Source: Candidatus Desulfovibrio intestinipullorum
Lineage (GTDB): Bacteria > Desulfobacterota > Desulfovibrionia > Desulfovibrionales > Desulfovibrionaceae
NCBI GenBank assembly: GCA_019113165.1
Contig: DXHV01000073.1
Location: 1 to 64,000 of the forward strand
Reading direction: 5' to 3'
DNA length: 64,000 nucleotides
The notes beneath the pieces were generated by a model, which did no database searches, was not told the origin of the DNA, and saw only the letters and a list, made by a program, of their open reading frames with translations. This document shows, piece after piece, positions 40,491 through 49,661 of the stretch. Position numbers and translations under genes: made by a program. Every line of letters begins with the position of its first letter. Within the stretch, counting starts at the first letter, position 1.

Positions 40491-42821
40491 ATGCCCTTTC
40501 CCAAACGTCCTGTCCTGTGCGGCACGGCCCTGCTTCTGTGTGCCTGTGTCCTGATCCTCCTCTGGTGGGTGAGCCGCCCCTGCCCGGCACCGCTGGAGGG
40601 CGTCTCCTTCTCCCGCTGCATCTGGGACAGGGAGGGCGGGCTCATGCGCATGGGCCTTGCCCAGGACGGACGCTACCGGCTGAAAACGCGCCTGCAGGAT
40701 CTGCCCGAAGCCGCCATAGCGGCCGTGCTCCACTATGAGGACCGCTTTTTCTGGTCCCATCCCGGTGTCAATGTCTTTTCCCTTGTGCGCGCCTGTGCTT
40801 CCATGCTGACCGGCGGCCGCAGGATGGGCGGATCCACGCTGACCATGCAGGTCGTGCGTTTGCGAATGGGCCTGCGCACAGGCTCCCTCGCGGACAAGAT
40901 CCGACAGATGCTCTGGGCCCTGCGCCTGGAGTGGCACCACGACAAGGCCGAAATCCTGCAGGCCTATTTCTGCCTGGCGCCCTACGGGGGCAATGTGGAG
41001 GGCCTTGAGGCTGCAGCCCGCGTGTACTTCCACAAGAAGGCTGCCCAGCTGACTGCCACCGAGCTGCTGAGCCTCATTCCCGTCCCCCAGAACCCGGTGC
41101 TGCGCACGCCTTCCCCTGACAATGAGCTGTTCCTGCAGGCTGCAGCCAGACTGCAAAGGGACTATGCACGCACGGGCAAGGCAGCCCTGCCCGTCGCCGT
41201 GCGGCCCTCAGCCCTGCGCGTCTACAGCCTCAGGGATCTGCCCTTCAGGGCGCCGCACGTGAGCAGCGAGCTCATGCGCAGGCCTGGCCCCGAGACGGAT
41301 GTGCACACCACCATCGATCCCCTGCTGCAGTCCCTTCTGGAAGAGCATTTGCGCTCCTTTACCAGGCGATCCGCAAGCTATGGCCTGCGCAATGCGGCAG
41401 CCCTGCTTGTGCACTGGCCGGACAGGGAAGTACGTGCCCTGGCTGGATCGGCCGACTTCTTTGCCCAGGACATACAGGGCCAGATTGATGCCACCAGCGT
41501 ACGCCGATCGCCCGGATCCACGCTCAAGCCCTTCATCTATGCCCTGGCTCTGCAGCAGGGCCTGATTCATCCACGAACCCTGCTGACGGATCTGCCTCGC
41601 AACTTTGCGGGCTACGAGCCGGAAAACTTTGACGGCACCTTTCAGGGACCGCTTCCTGCCGATGCGGCCCTGCGCCTCTCCCGCAATGTGCCGGCCATTG
41701 CCCTCGCCCGCGATCTCAGGGCGCCTGGCCTCTACGGCTTTTTACAACGGGCCCATGTGCGCTTCGACTTTTCCGAGGAGCACTATGGCTTGAGCCTTGT
41801 GCTGGGCGGTGCCGAAGTCAGTGCCAGGGAGCTTGCCACCCTGTACGCCATGCTCTGCGACAACGGTATCTGGAAGCCTTTGCAGCTCTGCCGCGAGGAA
41901 GGCCAGGCACCGGCAGGCGAACGACTGCTCTCCGCAGAGGCCGCCTTTGTGACCAGGGCCATGCTGACCGGCGAAGACGGGGGCTCGATGCTGCGCAGTC
42001 GCTATGGCGCCCTCACCCCCCTGCGCTACAAGACCGGCACATCCAACGGCCTGCGCGACGCATGGACCTGCGGCTTCTTCGGGCCCTATGTGCTCGTTGT
42101 GTGGCTTGGCAACTGCGACAATACCTCCAATCCCCTGCTTGTGGGCGCCCGCACGGCCCTGCCCCTCTTCAGGGAAATCAGTCGCTCCCTTGCGGCCGCA
42201 GGTCCCATGGAGGACAGGTTCGCGCAGCCTGCCCCGGACTGCAGGGTGGAGCAGATACAGGTCTGCGCCGCCACGGGCGATGTGGATCTTTCCCTGTGTC
42301 CTGCCCCCGAGGATCAGGCGTCCACCTGGTTCATTCCCGGTGTCTCGCCCGTGAAGGACAGCGGCATCCTGCGCAGGGTCCGCATCAACCCCCGCACAGG
42401 CCTGCGCTCCTGCCCCGAAGACCCGGAGCCCGGCGAGCTGCGCGTGGTGGAGTTCTGGCCAAGCGAGCTGCGTCAGCTCTTTCTGCGCGCAGGCATCAGC
42501 AAGCCCGCTCCTCCCGACTTTGGTCCCCTGTGTGCCCGTCAAAAGCCCGAGACGCAGCAGGCGCCGCGCATCATCCTGCCCAAGGAAGGCATGATCTATC
42601 ATGTGCAGGGAACACGGACAGACTGCACCATTCCCCTTCTTGCCCATGCGGACGCCGAGGCCGCGCAGCTCTACTGGTTTGTGGACTCGGACTATGCAGG
42701 CACAAGCACGCCCGGCCAGCCCCTCCTTGTGCAGGAGCTGCCTGGTGATCACATAGTGCGGGTCGTGGACGACAGAGGACGCAGCGCCCGCCGACAGCTG
42801 AGCATACGACGCATGCCCTGA
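40491..42821 (+). CDS. pbpC: Penicillin-binding protein 1C
   Basis: Transglycosylase motifs (YEDRFFWSHPGVN, GGSTLTMQVVR), transpeptidase motifs (SPGSTLKPFIYALAL, YKTGTSNGLRDAW), C-terminal BiPBP_C-like region. Confidence 0.94.
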   Translation: MPFPKRPVLCGTALLLCACVLILLWWVSRPCPAPLEGVSFSRCIWDREGGLMRMGLAQDGRYRLKTRLQDLPEAAIAAVLHYEDRFFWSHPGVNVFSLVRACASMLTGGRRMGGSTLTMQVVRLRMGLRTGSLADKIRQMLWALRLEWHHDKAEILQAYFCLAPYGGNVEGLEAAARVYFHKKAAQLTATELLSLIPVPQNPVLRTPSPDNELFLQAAARLQRDYARTGKAALPVAVRPSALRVYSLRDLPFRAPHVSSELMRRPGPETDVHTTIDPLLQSLLEEHLRSFTRRSASYGLRNAAALLVHWPDREVRALAGSADFFAQDIQGQIDATSVRRSPGSTLKPFIYALALQQGLIHPRTLLTDLPRNFAGYEPENFDGTFQGPLPADAALRLSRNVPAIALARDLRAPGLYGFLQRAHVRFDFSEEHYGLSLVLGGAEVSARELATLYAMLCDNGIWKPLQLCREEGQAPAGERLLSAEAAFVTRAMLTGEDGGSMLRSRYGALTPLRYKTGTSNGLRDAWTCGFFGPYVLVVWLGNCDNTSNPLLVGARTALPLFREISRSLAAAGPMEDRFAQPAPDCRVEQIQVCAATGDVDLSLCPAPEDQASTWFIPGVSPVKDSGILRRVRINPRTGLRSCPEDPEPGELRVVEFWPSELRQLFLRAGISKPAPPDFGPLCARQKPETQQAPRIILPKEGMIYHVQGTRTDCTIPLLAHADAEAAQLYWFVDSDYAGTSTPGQPLLVQELPGDHIVRVVDDRGRSARRQLSIRRMP

Positions 42822-42827
42822 TACGGC

Positions 42828-44198
42828 ATGGCCCCCTTTTTCGCAGACACCTTCATGGCCTTTTTTCTTCACCGATATACCGACATGCAGGAACTGCGCC
42901 TCACCGGCGCACTCTGTCTTGGCGCCGAGGCCCTGTCCATAGGCCTTGCGACAGGACTGTGCATAGGCTTTCTGCGCCTCATCTGCGGCTGGACGCCGCA
43001 TCTGCTGGCAGGGCTCCTGCACGCCCCGCTGCCGGCCCCGCTCACCTTTCTCTGCGCGGGACTCTTCATTGGCCTGTGCGCCTGCACGGCCTTCTGGTGC
43101 ATGAAAAAGGAACCCCTTGTGGCTGGAAGCGGCATTCCGCAGGTGGAATGCGCCCTGGCGGGCGTGTTGCCCCTGCCCTGGCTGCGCGTGCTCTTGTGCA
43201 AGTTTCTGGGAACCCTGGCCAGCCTGTGCGGCTGCCTCTCCCTGGGCCGGGCCGCACCAAGCGTGCAGATGGGCGCAGCCATTGGCTGTGGCGTGGGAGC
43301 CCTGTGGCACAACGAGGACCTGCGGCCGCGCTTTCTGGCAGGCGGCAGTGCCGCAGGTCTTGCGGCAGCCTTTGGCGCACCCTGGGCAGGCATTGTCTTT
43401 GCCTTTGAGGAGCTGCGCGTGCCGGCCCATGCGGCGCTCGTGCTCTTCATGACCCTGGCCTCAGGCTCGGCCTGGCTTGTGACCGACTGCCTCCTTGATC
43501 TCGGGCTCATCTTTCCCCTGCCCCTGAGCTGTACAACGCTCCCCTCTCTGGCAGAGCTTGTCGCACACTTTGAGACAGACTTCCTGCACGAGGAGGCCTT
43601 GCTCCTTATTCCTCTCTGCGGCCTTGTCACGGGCCTTGTCTGCGGCCTGCACAACAGATGCCTGTGCGCACTTGTGCTGTGGACAGACAGACACATGGGC
43701 GCCCGCACCCGCCTTGCCTGCGCCTTTGCCACAGGCCTTGCCCTGCTCTTCCTCTTTCCTGCCCTCATAGACGGACTGGGCCCCACGCTGCAGGACCTTG
43801 TCCATGGACCGGAGAGCACGGATCTGTTGCTTCTCCTCTTTGCCGGCAAGCTCCTCTTCAACTGGATAAGCGCGGCCTCCAATGCCCCGGGCGGCCTGCT
43901 CATGCCCCTGCTCACGGCCGGAGGCCTCTGTGGCGTCTGCATGGGGGCACTGCTGGAGCTTGCCCACTGGACCGTGCCGGGCAGTCTGCCCGTCATCTTC
44001 TGCATGGCCGGCTTTTTTGCAGGCATAGTGCGCGCCCCGGTGACGGCAGCCCTGCTGGTGGTAGAATGCACAGGCACCTGGGCTGGCCTGCCCGCCCTGC
44101 TGGCCACCTCCTTTCTGGCCCGTCTTGTTGCCGGCAAGACAGGCGCCCTGCCCGTCTTCACCTTCTTCCGGCTGCGCCTGACAGGCAGGCTCCACTGA
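42828..44198 (+). CDS. ClC-family chloride channel/transporter with atypical GRAAPSVQ filter motif
   Basis: VAGSGIPQVECALAG; LGRAAPSVQMGAAIG; FGAPWAGIVFAFEEL. Multiple TM segments. Confidence 0.88.
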   Translation: MAPFFADTFMAFFLHRYTDMQELRLTGALCLGAEALSIGLATGLCIGFLRLICGWTPHLLAGLLHAPLPAPLTFLCAGLFIGLCACTAFWCMKKEPLVAGSGIPQVECALAGVLPLPWLRVLLCKFLGTLASLCGCLSLGRAAPSVQMGAAIGCGVGALWHNEDLRPRFLAGGSAAGLAAAFGAPWAGIVFAFEELRVPAHAALVLFMTLASGSAWLVTDCLLDLGLIFPLPLSCTTLPSLAELVAHFETDFLHEEALLLIPLCGLVTGLVCGLHNRCLCALVLWTDRHMGARTRLACAFATGLALLFLFPALIDGLGPTLQDLVHGPESTDLLLLLFAGKLLFNWISAASNAPGGLLMPLLTAGGLCGVCMGALLELAHWTVPGSLPVIFCMAGFFAGIVRAPVTAALLVVECTGTWAGLPALLATSFLARLVAGKTGALPVFTFFRLRLTGRLH

Positions 44199-44483
44199 GC
44201 AGAGTTCCTGCCCCAAAAGAGCGGCAAAAGTTCCCTCCAGGGCACGTATCGGGAGACCTGTACCCTTTTCTTCCGACAAAAGCTTAATTTCATTGACAAA
44301 AGAATCCCGAATACGGACTTATTGCAAAGCCCCCCTCTTTTCTCTAAACTATTTCCCCAAATATCGCAGATCCCTCCTTTGCAGACGCTGAAGACAGCTC
44401 GCTTTCCACGCTCGGACCCAAGGGGATCTCTCACAACTCTAGCTCCCGAAACGTGCGGGTGAACTTGGAGACTGGTACCATTT

Positions 44484-45749
44484 ATGACACGCAAAGATCG
44501 TACTGAAGGCATCTACAGCCGCCGTGAAGTTCTGGATACCAACGAACGCAAGCAATACTATCTGATACAACTCAAGGACCTGCTCGTTTATGCCTACAGG
44601 TACTCCGAAGACGTCAAGAAGCGCTTTGACCGTGCCCAGTTCAACGTCGAGAAATTCAAGACTCTTTCCGATATCAAGCACATTCCCATTCTCAAGAAGA
44701 AGGAACTGATCTTCCTGCAGTCCATGGGGCCCCGTCTGGGCGGCCTCCTGACCAAGGATATCGGAGATCTGAAGCGCATCTTCCTTTCCCCCGGACCCAT
44801 CTTCGATCCCGAGGACAGGGCCGAAGACTACTGGGGCTACACGGAAGCCTTCTACTCTGTCGGCTTCAGACCCGGCGACATCGTGCAGAACACACTCAAC
44901 TATCAGCTGACCCCCGCAGGCCTCATGTTCGAGGAACCCCTGCGCAATCTCGGCTGCTCCGTCATTCCTGCCGGTCCCACCGAGGCTGCCACGCAGATTG
45001 ACATCATGCAGAAGCTGCGCGTGTCGGGCTATGTCGGCACACCGAGCTTTCTCATGCACCTTGCCCAGAAGACCGAGGAAAAGGGTCTCAACCTGCGCAA
45101 GGACCTCTTCCTGGAAGTGGGCTTTGTCACTGGCGAGCGCCTTTCCGAGAAGATGCGCAATCAGCTCGAGAAGAAGTACGACATCATCATGCGCCAGGGC
45201 TACGGCACGGCCGACGTGGGCTGCATTGGCTACGAATGCTTCCACAGGAACGGCCTGCACATTGCCAACCGCTGCTACGTGGAAATCTGCCATCCCGACA
45301 CGGGCATTCCGCTCAAGGACGGTGAAGTGGGTGAAATCGTGGTCACGGCCTTCAACAAGACCTACCCGCTCATCCGTCTGGCCACGGGCGATCTCTCCTA
45401 CATCGACCGTTCGCCCTGCCCCTGCGGCCGCACCAGCCCCCGCCTCGGCAACATCGTCGGCCGCGTGGACACCACGGCCCGTATCATGGGCATGTTTGTC
45501 TACCCGCATCAGGTGGAACAGGTCATGAGCCGCTTCGAGGAAATCAAGCGCTGGCAGATTGTCGTGACCAATCCCGACGGTATCGACGAAATGACCCTCA
45601 ACATCGAGGCCAGCGAATTCAACCGTCAGGACGAGCTGCTCCACCAGTTCCGCGAAAAGATCAAGCTGCGTCCCCAGCTCAAGCTGCTGACGCCCGGCAC
45701 ACTGCCTCCGCAGGTCCGGCCCATCGACGACAAGCGCCGCTGGGATTAA
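44484..45749 (+). CDS. Phenylacetate-CoA ligase-like adenylate-forming enzyme (PaaK family)
   Basis: MRQGYGTADVGCIGYEC; DTGIPLKDGEVGEIVVTAFNKTYPLIRLATGDLSYID; C-terminal VGRVDTTARIMGMFVYPHQVEQV. Confidence 0.88.
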   Translation: MTRKDRTEGIYSRREVLDTNERKQYYLIQLKDLLVYAYRYSEDVKKRFDRAQFNVEKFKTLSDIKHIPILKKKELIFLQSMGPRLGGLLTKDIGDLKRIFLSPGPIFDPEDRAEDYWGYTEAFYSVGFRPGDIVQNTLNYQLTPAGLMFEEPLRNLGCSVIPAGPTEAATQIDIMQKLRVSGYVGTPSFLMHLAQKTEEKGLNLRKDLFLEVGFVTGERLSEKMRNQLEKKYDIIMRQGYGTADVGCIGYECFHRNGLHIANRCYVEICHPDTGIPLKDGEVGEIVVTAFNKTYPLIRLATGDLSYIDRSPCPCGRTSPRLGNIVGRVDTTARIMGMFVYPHQVEQVMSRFEEIKRWQIVVTNPDGIDEMTLNIEASEFNRQDELLHQFREKIKLRPQLKLLTPGTLPPQVRPIDDKRRWD

Positions 45750-45942
45750 GGCTTTTTCAATATACTGGATCATTTTCCGGACCTCGCCCGCAAGGGCGAG
45801 GTCTTCTGCTAAGGATCGCACCGATATAGCGCTGTCTTTATCAGCAATACCGTTGAAATATTTCAAGCGGTTATCCGTGTAATAAGTAAGCGTTATTTGC
45901 GTGCAAGTCCTAACCTGCAACAGCTCCAACCAAAGGACAGAA

Positions 45943-46320
45943 ATGACTCCCAGAGAACATCTCGTTGCTTTCCTGCAAAAGTATCATGATGACGTCCTTG
46001 CCTGCGAGACAAGGGCACTGGCTGCCATGGACCAGGGCGACTCCCAGGCCTACACGGCCTGCATGAAGGAAAAAGCCGAAAAGATGGCCGCCATTCTTCA
46101 GGAGGCCCAGCCCTACATGGACGGCCTTGACGAAGACAGCCACGAGACCGTCTACCATGCCCTGCACCGCTTCTCCAATTCTGCCAGAATGGGGTTGCGT
46201 GTGAACTCTCCCTTCTACTGGTCTGCCCTTTTGTGGAATGACGATTACAAACCGGGTGATACGGACAACCTGCAACTCTTTATCAACAAACTCAAGAACA
46301 CGAGTTCTTCGGAGGCTTAA
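45943..46320 (+). CDS. Conserved hypothetical protein (126 aa)
   Basis: AAAGGACAG upstream of ATG. Same-strand short-gap organisation with the EF-hand gene. Confidence 0.6.
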   Translation: MTPREHLVAFLQKYHDDVLACETRALAAMDQGDSQAYTACMKEKAEKMAAILQEAQPYMDGLDEDSHETVYHALHRFSNSARMGLRVNSPFYWSALLWNDDYKPGDTDNLQLFINKLKNTSSSEA

Positions 46321-46324
46321 GGCA

Positions 46325-46708
46325 ATGCTGCGCTCCTCTTCCTGCACCCTGCTCTGTCTTCTTTCCTGCGCCCTGCTTGCCACCGATGTCCAGGCCATGC
46401 CCGGACAGGGTGGCGGAGGCCAGGCCATGGACGCTGCCATCCAGGCCTTCAAAAAGGCGGACAAGGACGGCAGCGACAGCCTGAGCAAGGAAGAATTCAT
46501 GGCTGCCTATCCCAACATGAAGGAAGCCGCCTTCACGGCCATTGATACGGACAAGAATGGCGCCATCAGCCGTCAGGAATGGCAGACCTTTGTCATCGGC
46601 CACTCCATGGGCCGCAACGGACAGGGCAGCGGCATGCCCGGTGCCCAGCCTGCCGCACCCCAGCCCGGCAAGCTGCCTCTGGTCACACCGCCGGCCCAGG
46701 GCAAGTAG
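46325..46708 (+). CDS. Secreted EF-hand protein
   Basis: Signal peptide (MLRSSSCTLLCLLSCALLATDVQA) and two EF-hand loops DKDGSDSLSKEE and DTDKNGAISRQE. Confidence 0.85.
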   Translation: MLRSSSCTLLCLLSCALLATDVQAMPGQGGGGQAMDAAIQAFKKADKDGSDSLSKEEFMAAYPNMKEAAFTAIDTDKNGAISRQEWQTFVIGHSMGRNGQGSGMPGAQPAAPQPGKLPLVTPPAQGK

Positions 46709-46710
46709 CC

Positions 46711-46932
46711 ATGTCGTCCACTGAAGATCGTCTGGCCAGGCTCGAGGAGGACAACTACTTCCTGGGCAGGAAGGTGGACGAACTCAACGAGGCCCTGATC
46801 TTTCAGCAGAAGCAGTACGACCTTCTGGAAACAAGGCTTGCCAAGGCTCTGGACGCCCTGGAGCGCCTGAAAGGACTAGTGGAAGGCCAGGGCCCCGTGA
46901 ACGCCCCGCCTCCGCACTACAACTCCTGGTAA
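46711..46932 (+). CDS. slyX: SlyX-family protein
   Basis: RLARLEEDNYFLGRKVDELNEALIFQQKQYDLLETRLAKALDALERLK...PPPHYNSW (SlyX-type PPPHY end). Confidence 0.85.
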   Translation: MSSTEDRLARLEEDNYFLGRKVDELNEALIFQQKQYDLLETRLAKALDALERLKGLVEGQGPVNAPPPHYNSW

Positions 46933-46976
46933 GCTCCTCCCCCTTTGCCTGCCGGATTCGTGCCGGCACAGACACA

Positions 46977-47030
46977 GAAAGGCTGAATGGAATGCCCTTA
47001 TGCATTCCATCCAGCCTTCTTTGTTTGGAC
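46977..47030. terminator. Hairpin terminator between the convergent slyX and HTH genes
   Basis: AAGGCTGAATGGAATGC...GCATTCCATCCAGCCTT followed by CTTTGTTT on the plus strand. Confidence 0.7.
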
Positions 47031-47043
47031 CCTTGTCCGGGGC

Positions 47044-47349
47044 CTATTCCTTGTCCTGGTTCGCATCTCCGGACTGCTTCTCCAGCTCTTCCTGCCATTT
47101 CTGCAGACGTCTGCGGTAAAAGCGTTCAAAGCCCATCCAGTGTGAAGCCGTAAAACCAGTGGCTTCCTTGAGCTTGAAGGACAACTCCTTGGTGACGGGC
47201 AAAACGCCTGCATAGAAGCTTTCCAGTTCTTCCAGACTGAGCCCGAACCGGCGGGCTGCCTGTTCCTTGCTGACAAAGGTTCTGGCCATGATGTCGGCCA
47301 CGACCTGACCAGGGGCAATGATGCTTGCCGGCCGTGCGGTTTCCTGCAT
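47044..47349 (-). CDS. HigA-like XRE-family HTH protein
   Basis: PGQVVADIMARTFVSKEQAARRFGLSLEELESFYAGVLPVTKELSFKLKEATGFTASHW. Confidence 0.7.
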   Translation of the reverse strand: MQETARPASIIAPGQVVADIMARTFVSKEQAARRFGLSLEELESFYAGVLPVTKELSFKLKEATGFTASHWMGFERFYRRRLQKWQEELEKQSGDANQDKE

Positions 47350-47533
47350 GATTATATTCCTCGCTGTTCCTTCCCCGTGCAGGGGGGCTTGTGAAGGAAG
47401 CGGTTCTTCCTTGCGTGATGCCATGAACATAAGTCGCAAGAGCCCTCCTGACTAGTACCAGGCAGCTGCAGACAGCAAAAAAGGGGCATCCCCGTTCCGG
47501 AGACACCCCTTGTCATTATCGTGCATTCAGCTC

Positions 47534-48388
47534 CTAGAAGCCGAATTCATCCTTCTTGGAGTCGCCGAAGCCGAATTCGTCAGCAGGCTCGGCCTGAGCA
47601 GCAGGTTCGGAAGCATCGCCGCCGAAACCACCACCGAAACCGAACTCGTCGGAACCGCCGCCGAAGCCGAATTCGTCACCGGAACCGCCACCAAAGCCGA
47701 ACTCGTCGCCACCGGCGGCAGCGGCTGTGGCAGCTGCGGCGCCGGCAGCGGCGCCAGCACCGGCAGCGGCAGCAGCTGCGGGAGCAGCGGCCACGGCGAT
47801 GTTCTTGAGGTTGTCCTTGATGGCAGACTTGATGGCCTCAAGCAGCTCTTCCTGGTCCACGGCCATCTTGCCCTGGAATTCCATGGTCTGACGGCGCAGG
47901 GCACCCATATCCTTCTTCTGGGCCTTAAGCTGTTCGTCCAGCTGGTCGGCGCGCTTCTGGGCGGCAGTGAGCTTGCCTTCCAGAGGCTTCAGGCTTTCCA
48001 CCTGGGCGGACAGGCTGGCAACTTCTTTCTGCAGGGCCAGCACTTCGGCATGCTTGTCGGCATAGCTCTTCAGCATGGCCTGGCAGGCCTGCTGCATGTT
48101 GCCGGCCATGGGGGGCAGGCTCACCTTGTCACCAAGGACACGGGAGCAGCGCACCACAAAGGAGCTCCAGCCTTCCTTCTCTTCGTCCCAGACGAGGTCG
48201 GCGAATTTGGGATACAGGCGGGAGAGCCAGGCAGCGGCAAAGGGACCGGCAGCATGAGCCATGACATCGCAGGGGATGGACTGGCCAACGATATATCCAG
48301 CTATTTCCCTGAGATCGGAGTCTTTCTTGCTTGTAACCAGAGCCAGGACAGACTCGATCGGGAAGATTTTGCGTTCAGAATCAGACAT
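47534..48388 (-). CDS. qmoD: QmoD-like protein (promoter-distal gene of the apr-qmo operon) with DEFGF-repeat C-terminus
   Basis: Immediately downstream of qmoC. Globular N-half, coiled coil, Ala-rich linker, then DEFGF repeats. Confidence 0.7.
   Translation of the reverse strand: MSDSERKIFPIESVLALVTSKKDSDLREIAGYIVGQSIPCDVMAHAAGPFAAAWLSRLYPKFADLVWDEEKEGWSSFVVRCSRVLGDKVSLPPMAGNMQQACQAMLKSYADKHAEVLALQKEVASLSAQVESLKPLEGKLTAAQKRADQLDEQLKAQKKDMGALRRQTMEFQGKMAVDQEELLEAIKSAIKDNLKNIAVAAAPAAAAAAGAGAAAGAAAATAAAAGGDEFGFGGGSGDEFGFGGGSDEFGFGGGFGGDASEPAAQAEPADEFGFGDSKKDEFGF
47537..47712 (-). repeat. Five DEFGF-encoding repeats (CCGAAGCCGAATTCGTC on the plus strand)
   Basis: GGDEFGFGGGSGDEFGFGGGSDEFGFGGGFGGDASEPAAQAEPADEFGFGDSKKDEFGF*. 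Confidence 0.95.
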
Positions 48389-48467
48389 TGTAAATCCCTC
48401 CTCGAAAGTGCTCGAGAGTTCGTCTTATGCAATTACGTCTTGCAGTTGCATTCTTTGCAGTGAATTT

Positions 48468-49649
48468 CTAACCACGACCGTACATGCGCACGAAGAGCAG
48501 TGCGCAGGTGCGGTACGCAAGATGCCCGAGCTTCGACCAGGGGAGGTAGGCAAAGAGCATCCACACAAAAACCAGGTGCAAATAGTACACGAGATAGGCG
48601 CAATGCACCGCGTCAGCCAGTCTGAACAACTGGGAGAGACAGCCGGTCAGGGCGACCAGCCAGATGACTCCCAGCAGATACCAGTCCTGATAGTTGGAAG
48701 CGAAGAACTTCGGATTCTGACGCTTGCGACGGATTGTGAGCACCACGAGGCCAACGAGCAGGACAACTGCACCGAAGTTGGCCAGAAGCTTGACCGGGAA
48801 GGTAAGCGGCATGGGAGTTTCGATGCTCAGCACGGGCACCACCTTGCCGACCCAGTGACCACCGGCCACAATGGCCGTCACAATCATGAGGCTGACAAAG
48901 CCTACGATCATGCACATGTGCCCGAGCTTGCGGTTGTTCTCGGGCTGGCCGGTCTTGGGGCCTTCCGTGCAGGTATCAAACTTCTTGTGACTGCCGACTT
49001 CTTCCCAGAGGAGCATGGCCAGATGGTAGTACCATGGCTTGGTGGGGCCGACGACTACCAGCTTGCCGTCTCCGTTCTTGAACGAGTTCCAGAGCTTGCT
49101 GCACCCCTTGTAGAGCAGGTAGACCGCTCCGAAGAAGGTGATCATGAAGATGGGGTCAATGGTGTAGTCGCCGTAGAAGATCTGGCCGAACACGATGCGG
49201 CCGTCTTCCGTGCGCGGGAACCAGGCACCCACAATGGCTGCCCTGATGGCCCAGATCACCAGCCACAGAATGGCAGGGATCAGGAAGAGCATGGGCAGGC
49301 CCTTGGGAGAGCTCATCCATTCGCCCACCTTGGAGGGCTGAACAAGATTCTTGTAGACAACATTGCGGCAGGCCGCCATGACATCAGCAGGCTTGGCACC
49401 TCTGGGGCACAGCTCTGCGCAGTTGCCGCAGTTGTGGCACAGCCAGATGTCCGGGTCGGCCATCAGCTTGTCCTTCTGCCCCCAGGAAGCCCAGACCATT
49501 TCCTTGCGGGGATAGGGATTGTTGGCCGGAGCCATGGGGCAGGCCACAGAGCAGGTGGCGCACTGATAGCATTTTTTCAGTGAATCCCCGCCCGCATCTA
49601 TAAGTTCTCTGGCAAAGCCAGAGTCTGGCGTAAGGGTAACTTTTGCCAT
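48468..49649 (-). CDS. qmoC: Quinone-interacting membrane-bound oxidoreductase subunit QmoC
   Basis: HdrC-like Fe-S motifs (CYQCATCSVACP, CHNCGNCAELCP) fused to a multi-TM cytochrome b-like domain; apr operon context. Confidence 0.92.
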   Translation of the reverse strand: MAKVTLTPDSGFARELIDAGGDSLKKCYQCATCSVACPMAPANNPYPRKEMVWASWGQKDKLMADPDIWLCHNCGNCAELCPRGAKPADVMAACRNVVYKNLVQPSKVGEWMSSPKGLPMLFLIPAILWLVIWAIRAAIVGAWFPRTEDGRIVFGQIFYGDYTIDPIFMITFFGAVYLLYKGCSKLWNSFKNGDGKLVVVGPTKPWYYHLAMLLWEEVGSHKKFDTCTEGPKTGQPENNRKLGHMCMIVGFVSLMIVTAIVAGGHWVGKVVPVLSIETPMPLTFPVKLLANFGAVVLLVGLVVLTIRRKRQNPKFFASNYQDWYLLGVIWLVALTGCLSQLFRLADAVHCAYLVYYLHLVFVWMLFAYLPWSKLGHLAYRTCALLFVRMYGRG

Positions 49650-49661
49650 TCTGCCTTCCTC

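Noticed and set aside
47521-47808. Arg/His-rich plus-strand ORF over the qmoD tail
   Set aside because: Antisense reading of the DEFGF repeat; composition is a by-product of the repeat.
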